Program-made: the position numbers and the translations under genes | The notes under the pieces: model-generated | Told to the model about the DNA's origin: nothing | Seen by the model: the letters and a program-made list of their open reading frames with translations, nothing else | Database searches by the model: none | Shown: positions 42,051-53,532 of the stretch, one piece after another | Layout of the letters: every line of letters begins with the position of its first letter | Position numbering within the stretch: the first letter of the stretch is position 1 | Assembly: GCF_000173735.1 (NCBI RefSeq) | Contig: NZ_ACCB01000018.1 | Span: 1-64,000 of the forward strand | Length of the DNA stretch: 64,000 bases | Direction: 5' to 3' | DNA from: Yersinia aldovae ATCC 35236 | GTDB taxonomy: Bacteria > Pseudomonadota > Gammaproteobacteria > Enterobacterales > Enterobacteriaceae

Positions 42051-42511
42051 GTTTACTCTGGGCATTACTACAAGACATGGTGCTGGCCGCTATTCCGGCG
42101 CTGGGTTTTGCGATGGTTTTTAATGTGCCGGTGCGAGCATTACGTTATTGCGCACTCTTGGGGGCGGTTGGTCATGGCTCGCGTATGCTGATGATTCATT
42201 TCGGCATGAATATCGAAATGGCTTCATTACTCGCTTCAATATTGATCGGAGTGATAGGAATCAACTGGTCACGTTGGTTGCTGGCACACCCAAAAGTTTT
42301 CACTGTTGCCGCCGTCATTCCGATGTTTCCTGGGATTTCAGCCTATACCGCGATGATATCCGTGGTGGAAATTTCTCACCTAGGCTACAGCGAGGAATTG
42401 ATGTCTACTATGGTGACCAATTTCTTGAAAGCGTCATTTATCGTTGGTGCGTTGTCGATCGGTTTATCTTTGCCAGGATTATGGTTATATCGCAAACGTC
42501 CTGGTGTATAA
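42047..42511 (+). CDS. yjjB: Threonine/serine exporter-type protein YjjB
   Basis: YjjB is the C-terminal membrane half of the ThrE family. The product of about 154 residues has the family segments [38 protein letters not shown] and the end [14 protein letters not shown] start at the GTG at 42047, which forms a GTGA overlap with the yjjP stop and has GGGGGTGG upstream; in-frame GTG codons at 42041 and 42026 are alternatives. Confidence 0.9.
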   Translation: MSLLWALLQDMVLAAIPALGFAMVFNVPVRALRYCALLGAVGHGSRMLMIHFGMNIEMASLLASILIGVIGINWSRWLLAHPKVFTVAAVIPMFPGISAYTAMISVVEISHLGYSEELMSTMVTNFLKASFIVGALSIGLSLPGLWLYRKRPGV

Positions 42512-42660
42512 GGTTTTTTTTCTTCTCTGTTATTGTCTCGGGCTAAGAGCAATCTTATATGTGTGATTAGCCTGCTTATCGCTATCGACGCTTGATTAGG
42601 CTTTACGTATAGTGTGAGCAATTTTTCGGTACTGGCTCTTGCAGCCTACAGGGTTTAAAC

Positions 42661-43143
42661 ATGATTATCAGCCTGATCGCTGCGTTGGCAGCGGATCGCA
42701 TTATTGGTATGGAAAACGCCATGCCGTGGCACTTACCGGCTGATTTAGCCTGGTTCAAACGTAATACGCTAAATAAACCGGTAATTATGGGGCGTAAGAC
42801 CTTCGAATCAATTGGTCGCCCGCTACCGGGGCGGTTGAATATTGTTATTAGCAGCCAACCTGGAACTGATGACCGAGTGACGTGGGCAAGCTCAATTGAG
42901 CAAGCGCTCACTTTAGCTGGCGATACAGAAGAAGTCATGGTGATGGGGGGCGGGCGTGTCTATAAGCAATTTTTAGGCCGCGCTAATCGTATGTATCTTA
43001 CACATATTGATGCTGAGGTGGGGGGCGATACCCATTTCCCTGATTATGAGCCTGATGAATGGGAAAGTACCTTCAGTGAGTTCCACGATGCAGATAACGC
43101 GAATTCGCACAGTTATTGCTTCGAGATCCTTGAGAGACGCTAA
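42661..43143 (+). CDS. folA: Dihydrofolate reductase
   Basis: FolA reduces dihydrofolate to tetrahydrofolate with NADPH and is the target of trimethoprim. The 160-residue product has the Met20-loop region [20 protein letters not shown], in which Asp28 corresponds to the catalytic Asp27 of E. coli, and the cofactor motif [14 protein letters not shown]. Trimethoprim-contact residues look like the sensitive chromosomal type, though resistance cannot be judged by eye. A terminator follows at 43169, shared with apaH. Confidence 0.98.
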   Translation: MIISLIAALAADRIIGMENAMPWHLPADLAWFKRNTLNKPVIMGRKTFESIGRPLPGRLNIVISSQPGTDDRVTWASSIEQALTLAGDTEEVMVMGGGRVYKQFLGRANRMYLTHIDAEVGGDTHFPDYEPDEWESTFSEFHDADNANSHSYCFEILERR

Positions 43144-43168
43144 TTGTTGCTGCCATCTAAAATTTAAA

Positions 43169-43194
43169 AGCCTGTTTATTAACAGGCTTTTTTT
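43169..43194. terminator. Terminator between folA and apaH
   Basis: AGCCTGTT (43169-43176) and AACAGGCT (43181-43188) pair across TATT and are followed by a T run. Confidence 0.88.
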
Positions 43195-43221
43195 AATCCT
43201 TAGTGCCTGGTTATTTATATA

Positions 43222-44100
43222 TTACAAGTAACTAGTGGGATCTTTTGCTGCTGCGGCTATTTCATCAGCGTTGGTTATTTCAGCCTCGACTTTAAAAGCA
43301 TGTTGCGTGAAATAACGTTTATCTTCCCAGCGTAACAGCGTTAAATCGCCTCCCCAGCAGCAACCGGTATCCAGCCCATAAATGCCCTCAGGGACACCTT
43401 TACCTTCCAGTGATGCCCAGTGACCAAAAATAATTGAATACTCAGGGGAGACGCGTCTTGGTAGATCAAACCACGGCTTGAGTGGGGCTGGGGCATTTTC
43501 TGGCGTATCTTTACAGATCATATCCAGTTGCCCGTTAGGGAAACAATAGCGCATCCGGGTCAGTGCATTGGTGCTAAACCGTAAACGCGCCAGCCCGGAT
43601 AGCTCTGGAGACCAGTTATTTGGCATATCGCCATACATGGCGTCGAGAAACAACGGATAGCTGTCACTGCTTAATACCGCCTCTACTTCACGCGCGCACA
43701 TTTGGGCCGTTTCGATATCCCATTGTGGTGAGATACCCGCATGAGCCATGATTATTTTTAAATTATCATCGACTTGTAATACTGGCTGGCGACGCAGCCA
43801 ATTAATCAGCTCATCAGCGTCAGGTGCTTCAAGTAAGGGCGTAATATGATCTTTGGGTTTATTGCGGCTAATACCCGCGTACACCGCCAGTAAATGTATG
43901 TCGTGGTTACCCAGCACCATGCGAACCGATGGCCCTAATGAGCGTACATAGCGCAAGACATCCAGTGAAGCGGGGCCACGGGCGACTAAATCGCCGGTTA
44001 GCCATAATGTATCTTGCTGCGGATCGAAGTTGACTTGCGCGAGTAGCGCCAGCAATTCATCAAGGCAGCCATGAACATCGCCAATAAGATAAGTAGACAT
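43222..44100 (-). CDS. apaH: Diadenosine tetraphosphatase
   Basis: ApaH splits Ap4A into two ADP and also removes Np4 caps from RNA 5' ends. The 292-residue product is a calcineurin-like phosphoesterase with the metal motifs GDVHGC (7-12), GDLVARGP (36-43) and GNHD (65-68). Length matches the family (about 280-290). It is the last gene of the leftward lptD-apaH cluster and starts 15 bases after apaG. Confidence 0.97.
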   Translation of the reverse strand: MSTYLIGDVHGCLDELLALLAQVNFDPQQDTLWLTGDLVARGPASLDVLRYVRSLGPSVRMVLGNHDIHLLAVYAGISRNKPKDHITPLLEAPDADELINWLRRQPVLQVDDNLKIIMAHAGISPQWDIETAQMCAREVEAVLSSDSYPLFLDAMYGDMPNNWSPELSGLARLRFSTNALTRMRYCFPNGQLDMICKDTPENAPAPLKPWFDLPRRVSPEYSIIFGHWASLEGKGVPEGIYGLDTGCCWGGDLTLLRWEDKRYFTQHAFKVEAEITNADEIAAAAKDPTSYL

Positions 44101-44115
44101 AATTGATAGGTCAGG

Positions 44116-44493
44116 TTAATGGATCAGTGCTGGGATCGCTAAACGGAACACCGGAATCGCAGTACGGAAAGCCTGACCGAGGTGGTCAACCATCTCATAA
44201 TGCCCTTCCATGGTACCCAGAGGCGTTTCCAGAACCGCGCCGCTGGTGTATTGGAACTCATTACCTGGCAGGATCAACGGCTGCTCGCCGATAACCCCTT
44301 CACCCTGAACTTCAGTTTGGCGGCCATTGCTATTGGTAATTAACCAATAGCGGCCAATCAGTTGCACCTTTGAACGGCCCAGATTACGAATCGTCACAGT
44401 ATAGGCGAAGACGAAACGCTCCTCTTCAGGTATCGATTGGGTTTCCACATAGATACTTTGCACCTGTACACAAACGCGGGGCTGTTCAATCAT
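44116..44493 (-). CDS. apaG: ApaG (Co2+/Mg2+ efflux-associated) protein
   Basis: ApaG has a fibronectin III-like fold; its exact function remains unsettled, though mutants in Salmonella change Co2+ sensitivity. The 125-residue product contains the family stretch [14 protein letters not shown] and GPILPG-like [13 protein letters not shown], then GTMEGHYEM. It sits between rsmA and apaH with 13-15 base gaps, indicating cotranscription. Confidence 0.96.
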   Translation of the reverse strand: MIEQPRVCVQVQSIYVETQSIPEEERFVFAYTVTIRNLGRSKVQLIGRYWLITNSNGRQTEVQGEGVIGEQPLILPGNEFQYTSGAVLETPLGTMEGHYEMVDHLGQAFRTAIPVFRLAIPALIH

Positions 44494-44506
44494 AGCGTGC
44501 TCCTGC

Positions 44507-45325
44507 TTATTCTTGCGATGTCGATTGAGCTGAAAGCCAGTTTGCCAGCTTACAGTACTGCGCTACCGAAATATTCTCTGCCCGCAGTATTGGGTCAATA
44601 CCTAATTCGATTAGCTGCTCTGAGGTGAATAAATCACCCAAGCTGTTACGCACGGTTTTTCTGCGCTGGTTGAAAGCTTGTGTAGTAATACGGGTAAGCA
44701 TCCGCACATCACCCACCGGATTTGGCATGTTCACATGCGGGATAAGGCGTACCACTGCGGAGTCAACTTTAGGGGCTGGGGTAAATGCCGTTGGCGGTAC
44801 TTCCAGCACAGGAATGACGTTGCAATAGTATTGCGCCATGACTGTAAGACGACCATAAGCTTTACTGTTAGGGCCGGCAACCAAGCGGTTAACAACCTCT
44901 TTTTGCAACATGAAATGCATGTCGTGAATAGCATTAGTATAGCTGAAAAGATGGAACATTAGCGGCGTTGAGATGTTGTATGGCAAGTTACCAAACACCC
45001 GTAACGACTGCCCTGCCTGCTCCGCCAACTCGGAAAAGTTGATTTTCATCGCATCTTCTTGATGGATAGTCAGCTTATCTTTCAGTTGTGGGTGGCTGGC
45101 CAACCGCGCCGCCAGATCGCGATCCAACTCGATCACCGTCATATGATCCATTCGTGCCGCGACGGGTTCTGTTAACGCACCTAAGCCGGGGCCAATTTCA
45201 ACCACTGCTTCACCGGGAACCGGGTGAATAGCGGAGACAATGCTGTCGATGACAAACTGATCGTTTAAAAAGTTTTGTCCAAAGCGTTTGCGGGCAAAGT
45301 GCCCTTGGTGGACTCTATTATTCAT
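44507..45325 (-). CDS. rsmA: 16S rRNA dimethyladenosine transferase
   Basis: RsmA (KsgA) dimethylates two adjacent adenosines in the 3' hairpin of 16S rRNA; its loss gives kasugamycin resistance. The 272-residue product begins with RKRFGQNFL, has the SAM motif [13 protein letters not shown] and the catalytic NLPYNIS motif. It overlaps the pdxA stop by eight bases. Confidence 0.98.
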   Translation of the reverse strand: MNNRVHQGHFARKRFGQNFLNDQFVIDSIVSAIHPVPGEAVVEIGPGLGALTEPVAARMDHMTVIELDRDLAARLASHPQLKDKLTIHQEDAMKINFSELAEQAGQSLRVFGNLPYNISTPLMFHLFSYTNAIHDMHFMLQKEVVNRLVAGPNSKAYGRLTVMAQYYCNVIPVLEVPPTAFTPAPKVDSAVVRLIPHVNMPNPVGDVRMLTRITTQAFNQRRKTVRNSLGDLFTSEQLIELGIDPILRAENISVAQYCKLANWLSAQSTSQE

Positions 45326-46313
45326 TGCTGTTATTTATCATTTTAATGGCTAAATTTAATGCCGTAATGAAACTACCAACATCGGCAGTACCGGTTGCGG
45401 CGAGTTCTAAAGCGGTACCGTGATCCACAGAAGTGCGGATAAAAGGTAAACCGAGAGTGATATTGACTGCCCGACCAAATCCTTGATATTTCAGCACTGG
45501 CAGCCCTTGATCATGATACATCGCGAGGACGGCATCTGCATGTTGCAGATATTTAGGCTGAAATAGTGTATCTGCCGGTAGGGGACCGATAAGGTTAATC
45601 CCTTGTTGGCGCAGGGCATCCAACGCGGGAATAATGGTATCGATCTCTTCGTGGCCCATGTGACCACCTTCGCCCGCATGTGGATTAAGCCCACAGACAT
45701 AGATTTGCGGCCGCTTAATGCCAAATTTGGTTTTCAGGTCACGGTCAAGAATAGTGATCACTTCATGCAAGCTGGCCTGAGTAATTGCACCCGGTACTTC
45801 AAACAACGGCAGGTGAGTTGTAGCCAGAGCAACGCGTAGCTCTTCTGTCGCCAACATCATCACTACCCGCGAGCAGAGGCTGCGATCAGCAAAAAATTCG
45901 GTATGCCCGATAAATGGGATGCCTGCATCATTAATAATACTTTTTTGTACCGGGCCGGTAACCAATGCGGCAAATTCGCCACTGATTGCCCCATCACAGG
46001 CTCTAGCCAGCGTCTCTACTACATAGTGGCTGTTTTTGACATCAAGCTGACCTTCTGTCACCTCAGTGGCTGTGTTCACTGGCAAGATAGTCAGTGACCC
46101 CGCGCGTTGTGGCAACGCGGGTTTATGTTGCTGATATTCATGTAGCTGTAATGGCAGGTTAAGTTTTTTAGCACGTTCAGCTAGCAAGATTGGATCAGCA
46201 CACACCACTAGCTCGACAGGCCAATCCTGCTGTGCCAGCTCGATGACTAAATCCGGGCCAACCCCGGCAGGTTCGCCGGGGGTAATAACGATACGATTAT
46301 TGTGGTTTTGCAT
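45318..46313 (-). CDS. pdxA: 4-hydroxythreonine-4-phosphate dehydrogenase
   Basis: PdxA oxidises 4-phosphohydroxy-L-threonine in the deoxyxylulose-5-phosphate-dependent pathway to pyridoxal phosphate. The product (331 residues from [19 protein letters not shown]) has the metal-binding His in [16 protein letters not shown] and MYHDQG. Starts at 46325 (TTG) and 46322 (ATG) are in frame; I prefer 46313 by homology. It overlaps the end of surA and is followed directly by rsmA. Confidence 0.96.
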   Translation of the reverse strand: MQNHNNRIVITPGEPAGVGPDLVIELAQQDWPVELVVCADPILLAERAKKLNLPLQLHEYQQHKPALPQRAGSLTILPVNTATEVTEGQLDVKNSHYVVETLARACDGAISGEFAALVTGPVQKSIINDAGIPFIGHTEFFADRSLCSRVVMMLATEELRVALATTHLPLFEVPGAITQASLHEVITILDRDLKTKFGIKRPQIYVCGLNPHAGEGGHMGHEEIDTIIPALDALRQQGINLIGPLPADTLFQPKYLQHADAVLAMYHDQGLPVLKYQGFGRAVNITLGLPFIRTSVDHGTALELAATGTADVGSFITALNLAIKMINNSNE

Positions 46314-47601
46314 CACTACCATCAAGAATTTTCACATAAGCAGCGGCACGCTGCTCTTGCATCCAGGTTTGAGCTTCTTCAGCAAACTTGCGGCTAAAGA
46401 GCATACGGTACGCCTTGTCTTTCTGCGCCGCATCTGTTTTATCTACCTGACGGGTATCGACGAGCTGAATTAAGTGCCAGCCGAATGAGGAGTGAACCGG
46501 CGCACTGATTTCGCCTTTACTCAGCTTCATTACAGCATCACGGAATGCGGGATCATAAATATCGGGTGAGGCCCAACCCAGATCACCGCCTTGCATCGCT
46601 GAACCTGGATCCTGAGAAATCTCTTTGGCAATTGTCGCAAAACTGCTTTTACCGCTCTTAATGTCCGCTGCCGCCGCTGTCAACTTGGCACGAGCCTGAT
46701 CATCGGTCATCACCGGTGACGGTTTTAGCAAGATGTGGCGGGCGTGAACTTCAGTCACTGAAACCGTTTTATCTGCACCACGGATATCATTGACTTTCAG
46801 AATGTGGAAACCCACGCCAGAACGGATAGGGCCGACCACATCACCTTTATTAGCTGATTGCAGTCTTTCAGCGAACAGTGATGGCAACTCTTGTAATTTG
46901 CCCCAGCCCATCTGACCACCTTTCAGTGCCTGAGAGTCTGCGGAGTTGGCAATCGCTAATTTACCAAAATCAGCGCCGCCTTTAATCTCGGTCACCAGTC
47001 TTTTAGCCAGATCTTCAGCCTGATCAACTTGCTGCTGGGATGGATTCTCTGGCAGGGGGATCAGGATGTGGCTAAGGTTCAGTTCCGCGTCACCACTGGT
47101 TTGGTTACCCACTTGTTTGGCCAGAGATTCTACTTCCTGCGGCAGAATAGTTATCCGACGACGCACTTCGTTGTTGCGCACTTCCGATGTCAGCATTTCT
47201 TTGCGGATCTGCTCGCGGTAAGTGTCGTAGTTCAAACCATCAGCAGCCAAACGGCTACGCATTTGCGCCGCAGTCATCCGGTTTTGCGCAGCGATATCAG
47301 CAATAGCTTTATCCAGTGCTTCATCACTGATAGTTATACCCATCTTTTTCGCCATCTGTAATTGGATATTATCCATGATCAGACGCTCAAGAATTTGATG
47401 GCGCAATGTCGCATCATCTGGAACCTGTTGCCCGGACTGTTGTGCGTTCAGTTTTACTGATTGTAACAAGCCATCGACATCACTTTGTAGAACGACGCCG
47501 TTATCGACCACGGCGGCAACTTTATCAACTTCTTGCGGTGCTGCGAACGCGGTATTGGCACAGACGACCAATCCGAGAATAAGCGTTCTCCAGTTCTTCA
47601 T
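46297..47601 (-). CDS. surA: Periplasmic chaperone/isomerase SurA
   Basis: SurA escorts outer membrane proteins, including LptD, to the Bam complex. The 434-residue product has a signal peptide ending ANTAFA (about residue 20), an N-terminal chaperone domain, and two parvulin domains (about 172-275 and 283-385; e.g. [13 protein letters not shown] and [15 protein letters not shown]). It follows lptD by 67 bases in the same direction, so the chaperone and one of its key clients are co-encoded. Confidence 0.97.
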   Translation of the reverse strand: MKNWRTLILGLVVCANTAFAAPQEVDKVAAVVDNGVVLQSDVDGLLQSVKLNAQQSGQQVPDDATLRHQILERLIMDNIQLQMAKKMGITISDEALDKAIADIAAQNRMTAAQMRSRLAADGLNYDTYREQIRKEMLTSEVRNNEVRRRITILPQEVESLAKQVGNQTSGDAELNLSHILIPLPENPSQQQVDQAEDLAKRLVTEIKGGADFGKLAIANSADSQALKGGQMGWGKLQELPSLFAERLQSANKGDVVGPIRSGVGFHILKVNDIRGADKTVSVTEVHARHILLKPSPVMTDDQARAKLTAAAADIKSGKSSFATIAKEISQDPGSAMQGGDLGWASPDIYDPAFRDAVMKLSKGEISAPVHSSFGWHLIQLVDTRQVDKTDAAQKDKAYRMLFSRKFAEEAQTWMQEQRAAAYVKILDGSDAKPQ

Positions 47602-47668
47602 ACCTTTTCCATTTATGTAATCCGCTATCGCGGGTTAAAATTCACTGTATTCAGTGTGTTACACAGTA

Positions 47669-50032
47669 TCAGAAAGCACTTTGATAAGGCAGAATACCTG
47701 AGCGCAGCATTTGTGCGGTACCCAGGTTGTGGTCGCTACTCAAACCACGTAATTCAATATTGAAACTGACTCTATTGTCATACTTACTGGTTTCACCTGT
47801 TGAATTCCAGCCAGTGATTTTACGTTCATAACCCAAGTTTATCGCCCAACAGCAGGTGTTGTATTGTACGCCTACTAACTGGCTGGCGGGTTGATTGGCT
47901 TTGGTATCGTAATAATAAGCACCGACCACTGCCCAGCGGTCAGCCACCGGCCAACTGGCAGTTGCACCTACCTGAGAAATACCCTGCTGATAACCAGGGT
48001 TTTTCACATTTGGCACTGCTGCCTGAATATATTCCGGGCTGGCATAACGGTAATTCAATTGAATCAACCGTTCGGCATCTTTTCTGTACTCGAAGATGGC
48101 ATTGCCCTGCGTCAGGCTGCCCAGTCGGGTATCATACTGTGCACCACCTTTCAGGCCCAGTTGATCACTGATGCGCCAGAATGAATCACCTGCCCAAACC
48201 AAACTACCAGTATCATCACTGTTATCAATAGCTTCACTACTACCGGTCCGTGAACGACTAAAGTAGTAGATTTGACCTACCGAAACGTTAAAACGTTCAA
48301 TCAGTGCATCATCATAAATGCGTGAGGTTAAACCGGTGGTCACCTGATTTGCAGAAGCAATGCGATCCAGGCCGCTGTAGGTACGATCACGGAACAAGCC
48401 CGAGTAGTCAGACTGCATCAGCGTGGTATCGTAAATATAGATATCATCCTGATTGCGGTAAGGCACGTAGAGGTATTGTACGCGTGGTTCGAGCGTTTGG
48501 GTAAAGCCTTTGCTCCAGTCCATTGGCCGATCGAATACCACTTTGCCATCCACTTTGAATTGTGGCATTACGCGGTTAACCGAATCTTTTAAATCAGGTA
48601 CGGTTTCGTTTGGATTTTGCGTTTTATAGTAGCTGGCAAAACCGTTTGGAATATCCTGCTGATAGTGGGTTGCCAGCAGTTTGGCTTCGGTATTCAGGCT
48701 GCCCCAACCGTTGGATAATGGCAGGCTAATGGTGGGTTCGACATGGAAACGGCTGGCTTGTGGGTTATCCGGATTCACACTGGTGAATTTGACCGCCTGA
48801 CCATAAACATGCATATCAAACGGGCCGACATCATTTTTATAGTAGTTCATGTCCAACTGTGGCTGGGCACGATAGGCGTTACTGTTGCCAGCGTTGGTAA
48901 AGACCTGGAACTGCTTGGAGGCCAAAGTCGCATCCCAGTTTTGGTCAGCATAACCCACACTGAAGATTTGTGTGGCATAGCCGTCAGTGGTCGAGCCGTA
49001 TTGCGAGGTTAAATCAGTAAAGTAATCTGGATCACTGACTTTGGTATAGTCGATGTTGAAACGCCAAACTTTATCCATTACGCCGGAATGACCCCAGTAG
49101 TATAACCAGCGGGTAGGGTCGTCTTCTTTGCCATCTTGCCCGTGATATAAGCGGTCACTCGGTAGCCAGTCCAATGCCATCGTGCCGGAACCCGGTGCCA
49201 GCAGGTAGCGGAACTCATTCTGCCACTGCATACCACGCCGCTCCATATAATGCGGAGTAATGGTGGCATCGAAGTTTGGTGCGATGTTCCAGTAGTACGG
49301 CAGCATAAATTCGAAGCCGTTATTACTGGTGTATTTTGCATTGGGGATCAAGAAACCCGAGCGACGTTTATCGCCGACCGGCAGTTGCATATAGGGGCTG
49401 TAGAATACTGGCACTTTGCCAATTTTAAAGCGGGCATTCCAGATTTCTGCCACTTCTTCTTCGCGGTCATGAATAACTTCGGAGCCGACAACGCTCCAGC
49501 TATTATCACCCGGTAGACAAGAGGTGAATGTCCCGTTTTCCAAAATGGTGTAGCGGTTTTTGCCGCGCAATTTCATTAAATCTGCATCACCGCGACCTTG
49601 ACGACCGACCATCTGATATTTGCCTTTATCCATATCAGTGTCTTTGGTATTCAAGTTGGACCAGCCTTTCGGGCCTTTCAGCTTGATTTGTGGATCGTCG
49701 TAATTAACGTCGCCGGTGGCGGTGACCGTACGCAACGGGATTGCCTCACCGGGTTTCTGCACCTGTGTCAGTTTAACCTGGTTAGCGGTCAGGGTGCTGT
49801 TACCTTGTTGGACAATAACATTGCCAGTAAACAGGGCGTTATCCGGATAATTAGCTTCGGTTTTATCCGCATTAATGCGCACCGGTAGCTGATTAGGATC
49901 GCCTGTGACCAATGGCTCATCATAGGTAGGTACGCCGAGCATACATTGCTCAGCGAGTCCGGCCAGCGATTGCTGGCTATATAGTGCCGTCCATATCAAT
50001 GTGGCCAGCAGTGTTGGGAATCTTTTTTTCAT
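47669..50032 (-). CDS. lptD: LPS-assembly outer membrane protein LptD
   Basis: LptD with LptE inserts lipopolysaccharide into the outer leaflet. The product from 50032 ([19 protein letters not shown]) has 787 residues: a signal peptide of about 24, an OstA-type beta-jellyroll domain ([20 protein letters not shown]), and a C-terminal beta-barrel. The disulfide Cys residues are seen in AEQCMLG, TSCLPGD and the paired [11 protein letters not shown]. An earlier start at 50068 would precede the signal peptide and is unlikely. It heads the leftward cluster and is divergent from djlA. Confidence 0.97.
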   Translation of the reverse strand: MKKRFPTLLATLIWTALYSQQSLAGLAEQCMLGVPTYDEPLVTGDPNQLPVRINADKTEANYPDNALFTGNVIVQQGNSTLTANQVKLTQVQKPGEAIPLRTVTATGDVNYDDPQIKLKGPKGWSNLNTKDTDMDKGKYQMVGRQGRGDADLMKLRGKNRYTILENGTFTSCLPGDNSWSVVGSEVIHDREEEVAEIWNARFKIGKVPVFYSPYMQLPVGDKRRSGFLIPNAKYTSNNGFEFMLPYYWNIAPNFDATITPHYMERRGMQWQNEFRYLLAPGSGTMALDWLPSDRLYHGQDGKEDDPTRWLYYWGHSGVMDKVWRFNIDYTKVSDPDYFTDLTSQYGSTTDGYATQIFSVGYADQNWDATLASKQFQVFTNAGNSNAYRAQPQLDMNYYKNDVGPFDMHVYGQAVKFTSVNPDNPQASRFHVEPTISLPLSNGWGSLNTEAKLLATHYQQDIPNGFASYYKTQNPNETVPDLKDSVNRVMPQFKVDGKVVFDRPMDWSKGFTQTLEPRVQYLYVPYRNQDDIYIYDTTLMQSDYSGLFRDRTYSGLDRIASANQVTTGLTSRIYDDALIERFNVSVGQIYYFSRSRTGSSEAIDNSDDTGSLVWAGDSFWRISDQLGLKGGAQYDTRLGSLTQGNAIFEYRKDAERLIQLNYRYASPEYIQAAVPNVKNPGYQQGISQVGATASWPVADRWAVVGAYYYDTKANQPASQLVGVQYNTCCWAINLGYERKITGWNSTGETSKYDNRVSFNIELRGLSSDHNLGTAQMLRSGILPYQSAF

Positions 50033-50216
50033 ACGCGGTTTCGGTGTTCCGTCATCGGGGGGCATCATGCCGGCAAACGGTCTGAGACTATATTACTCAT
50101 CACAGTTGCGCTAGTGTTAAATCCGGCCGTTTACACGTCTCGTTGTTAGGCGCTGAGCTGAATGCCGAGTATGATAATGCAAATTTTGACTGACGGCATG
50201 ATGAATTGAGGAGTAT

Positions 50217-51050
50217 ATGCGGTATTGGGGAAAACTGCTCGGTCTGGTATTGGGCTTAATGTCCGGTGCTGGTTTCTGGGGTGTGGTACTGGGGTTGCTT
50301 GTCGGCCATATGGTAGACAGGGTGCGAAGCACGAAGCGCCGCGGCTATTTTGCCGATCAACAAACACGACAATTAATTTTTTTCCGCACCACTTTTCAGG
50401 TCATGGGGCATTTAACCAAGGCCAAAGGGCGTGTTACGGAAGTTGATATTCAACTCGCCAGCCAATTGATGGATCGAATGCAATTGCATGGTGAGGCTCG
50501 CACAGCCGCACAACAAGCGTTCCGCGAAGGGAAAGAGAGTGGTTTTCCGTTACGTGAAAGGTTGCAGGAATTGCGCGCTGTCTGCTTTGGCCGTTTTGAT
50601 TTAATTCGGATGTTTCTGGAAATTCAGTTACAGGCCGCATTTGCTGACGGTTCTTTGCATCCCAATGAACGGCAGGTGTTGTATGTCATTGCTGAAGAGC
50701 TGGGGATCTCCCGTGGTCAATTTGATCAGTTCCTGAGCATGATTGAAGGGGGGCGTCAATTTGGCGGTGGAGGCGCTTGGCAGGGGCAGCAGGGAGGATA
50801 CTCTCAGGGCGGCTACCAACAAGCGTCAAATGGCCCAACGTTGGCAGATGCCTGTAAGGTGCTGGGGGTGAACAGCACTGATGACAGTGTGACCATCAAG
50901 CGTGCTTACCGTAAGTTAATGGGTGAGCATCATCCTGATAAGTTGGTAGCAAAAGGTTTGCCACCAGAAATGATGGAAATGGCGAAGCAAAAAGCCCAAG
51001 AGATTCAAGCTGCGTATGATTTGATCAAGCGTGAGCAGGGTTTTAAATAA
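50217..51050 (+). CDS. djlA: Membrane-anchored DnaJ-like protein DjlA
   Basis: DjlA is a type III J protein that stimulates DnaK at the membrane and is linked with capsule and Rcs signalling in E. coli. The 277-residue product has one N-terminal membrane segment (about 6-31; [15 protein letters not shown]) with glycine-rich packing, a TerB-like helical domain (about 55-185), a Gly/Gln-rich linker and a C-terminal J domain with EHHPDKL carrying HPD. The gene lies divergent from lptD as in E. coli. Confidence 0.97.
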   Translation: MRYWGKLLGLVLGLMSGAGFWGVVLGLLVGHMVDRVRSTKRRGYFADQQTRQLIFFRTTFQVMGHLTKAKGRVTEVDIQLASQLMDRMQLHGEARTAAQQAFREGKESGFPLRERLQELRAVCFGRFDLIRMFLEIQLQAAFADGSLHPNERQVLYVIAEELGISRGQFDQFLSMIEGGRQFGGGGAWQGQQGGYSQGGYQQASNGPTLADACKVLGVNSTDDSVTIKRAYRKLMGEHHPDKLVAKGLPPEMMEMAKQKAQEIQAAYDLIKREQGFK

Positions 51051-51074
51051 GGGTTATTGTTTCAGAAAAGCCAA

Positions 51075-51106
51075 AACCAGATCGAAGCTTATGTTCCGAT
51101 CTGGTT
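51075..51106. terminator. Hairpin between converging djlA and rluA
   Basis: AACCAGATCG (51075-51084) and CGATCTGGTT (51097-51106) form a strong stem followed by T-rich sequence. Confidence 0.75.
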
Positions 51107-51136
51107 TGATTCTGAGTTGATCTGTTACTGAAAAAA

Positions 51137-51757
51137 TCAAAACTCGGGTTCGCATTTAAAATGCATTACCGTGCCAAACTCTGGATGAGTAATACATAAC
51201 TCTTGAGCATGTAACTGCAATCGGGATGCCATTGCTTTAGCCTCGGGATGAGCATAGAAGCCATCGCCAAGGATCGGGTGACCCATTGCCAGCATATGGA
51301 CGCGTAATTGGTGTGAGCGGCCGGTGATAGGCGATAGCTTCACCCGTGTGCTGCCATCTTCATCTCGTGACAGCACCAGATATTCGGTTTGTGCCGACTT
51401 ACCTGTTTCATAACAGACTTTCTGTTTCGGTCGATTTGGCCAGTCGCAGATTAAAGGCAAGTCAATCACCCCCTCATCTTGCGCCAAATGCCCCCATACA
51501 CGGGCGATATAACACTTTTTCGGTTCACGTTCGCGGAACTGGCGTTTAATTTCACGTTCGGCCGCTTTGGTTAGCGCCACCACAATCACACCACTGGTTG
51601 CCATATCCAGCCGGTGAACAGATTCTGCTGTAGGGTAATCAGCCTGAATGCGGGTCATCACGCTGTCTTTATTCTCTGGCGCGCGACCGGGGACAGAAAG
51701 CAAACCACTGGGTTTATTGATAACGATGATGTGCTTATCCTGATACAAAACAATCAT
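51137..51757 (-). CDS. rluA: Dual-specificity pseudouridine synthase RluA
   Basis: RluA isomerises U746 of 23S rRNA and U32 of several tRNAs. The 206-residue product has the catalytic motif ESVHRLDMATSG with Asp51 as nucleophile and PITGRSHQLRVHM near the C-terminus. It is about 13 residues shorter at the N-terminus than E. coli RluA, starting directly at IVLYQDKHIIVINKPSG. In E. coli rapA is next; here the accessory region begins instead. Confidence 0.95.
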   Translation of the reverse strand: MIVLYQDKHIIVINKPSGLLSVPGRAPENKDSVMTRIQADYPTAESVHRLDMATSGVIVVALTKAAEREIKRQFREREPKKCYIARVWGHLAQDEGVIDLPLICDWPNRPKQKVCYETGKSAQTEYLVLSRDEDGSTRVKLSPITGRSHQLRVHMLAMGHPILGDGFYAHPEAKAMASRLQLHAQELCITHPEFGTVMHFKCEPEF

Positions 51758-51945
51758 ATATACCTATTTCTACCTGTTATTTATGAGGTTTATGGGTTTA
51801 ATTATTTAATTTTATATGTTTTTAATTTTAACGTGCCGTCTCTTGTCGTCTCATTAAATCCCACTAAAAACCATTAAAACCTACACTTTACTGTAGGTCG
51901 AAATGTAGCTTTATCATTGCCTGTGGCATAATAAGTCAACATATT

Positions 51946-53257
51946 GTGTACCATGCTCGAATACATCCATTACTGAAAAAACCACTGTCCATCAAAGCCA
52001 TCAAAGCCATCAAAGCCATTGAAGCGATGAAACCCGGTGACAAAGACAAAGCTGACACGGGTGAAAACCGAGGATTACGGCTACCTGTGGCGCTACGGGT
52101 GTTAAAACCTTTTTCTATCGTTATACCAGCCCCTTAACTCACAAGCTCACTCAAACTAAGATCGGTCACTTTCCCAACGTCACCCTTGCACAAGCGAGAT
52201 CTAAACTCCAAGACCTCAAGCAAATTAAGAATGAGGGACACTGCCCTGCAACTGAAATCAAAGCGGAAAAACAACAAAAACATCAAGTCGAGTTGGCTGC
52301 TCAACAAGCAGCCTTTACTGTCAGAGATCTGGTTGAACTTTACCTGACCCAGTGCATTGAAGACCGGCATGGGAAAGATGGCAAAATTTTTCCCGGCGCA
52401 GGAAAGAAAGCTGGGCAAGAAGCTGTCCGTCGTATTCTGATTAAAGATGTTGTCGATAAAATTGGTGGAACGATAGCTAAGGATATCACAAGAAAAGATG
52501 TCATCGATATTGTGATGGCAGTCATTCAACGTGGTGCTAACGTATTGGAGGGATACTTCTTCGTGAGTTGTGTTCAGCCTATGAATTCGCTTTAGGATTA
52601 GGGCGGTTTGATGAAAATTTCGCTAACCCCGCATTGTTGGCGAAGTCTGGTATGCAGCAAACTAAGATAAAACTGACTTCACAATCAGGTAAGCGGGTGT
52701 TATCTGAAGATGAGTTAACCCAATTTTTGCATTGGTTACCTCAATCAAAATATCCTAAGAATGTCCTACTGTTAACTTTGTTAACTTTGTTGACTGGTTG
52801 TCGTACCGGTGAAGTCTGCGAGATGGCTTGGGAAAACGTTGATCTCGTTAAAGGTACTATTCATCTAAAAGACACCAAAACAGGCAGTGAGCGGCATGTA
52901 CAACTTCCCAGCCAAGCCATAGTGTTTATTGACGCCATGTGTTCAACGCCGAAAAACTATCTATTTGAAGCCAAAAGAACAAATCGACCTATTTCGCAAC
53001 ACTTTCTAAACGAAAGCTCAAACCGATTACGTAAGCTAGACCAGATGATTGATATCCCCCACTGGACACCGCATGACCTACGCCGAACTGTTCGTACTGG
53101 CTTGGGGCGTCTTGGGTGCCCCAGTGAGGTTGCTGAGGCCATTCCAGGCCACTCCCGTAAGGGTATTGAAGGCACCTATGACCTCTACCGCTACGAGGTA
53201 GAGTGTAAGGTCTGGCTGCAAAAATGGGCTGATTATCTTGATACGTTGATAAAATGA
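51946..53257 (+). pseudogene. Tyrosine recombinase (integrase), frameshifted
   Basis: Three frames join into one integrase of about 435 residues. The first (from a GTG at 51946, ARIHPLLKKPLS) holds the N-terminal arm-binding domain with GDKDKADTGENRGLR; the frame breaks at about 52082. The second runs through 52550 (KTFFYRYTSP, ARSKLQDLKQIK, core-binding helices), and the third (52560-53257) covers the catalytic domain. All catalytic residues can be seen: Arg in TGCRTGEVCEMAW, HDLRR, His in PGHSRKG and Tyr in the EGTYDLYRYE area. With two breaks the enzyme is probably inactive. A 9-base triplicate (ATCAAAGCC, 51991-52017) gives IKAIKAIKAIEA near the start. It marks the left side of the accessory region after rluA. 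Confidence 0.85.
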
Positions 53258-53433
53258 CGCCATATGGACTTAGGGTAAACGGAGTGCTTCAACCTTATTA
53301 TTGACTCCAACAGGAAGTATTGGCAACAAGGTGTTAGCTGCGTAACTTAATGGCGATATTTGTTTATTTTCTCTGCATTCTGAGTGTGTTAGTGTTAATC
53401 CATATCTAATGGATGGTTAACACTGAGGGAACG

Positions 53434-53532
53434 ATGAGTATCCACGATAATATCACCACTGACACCAGTCCCGCTACATATCTGCCCATTCAAGCCTTGT
53501 ACCATGACTCATTTCGGAAGGTATTGAAATGA
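53434..53532 (+). CDS. Short ORF coupled to the nuclease toxin gene
   Basis: A 32-residue frame (MSIHDNITTDTSPATYL start) has GAGGG six bases before its ATG and ends in an ATGA overlap with the following toxin gene. I do not recognise the peptide. It may be a genuine small partner, a translation-coupling leader, or the stub of a longer lost gene. A diverged copy of its start region recurs at 55420. Confidence 0.45.
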   Translation: MSIHDNITTDTSPATYLPIQALYHDSFRKVLK

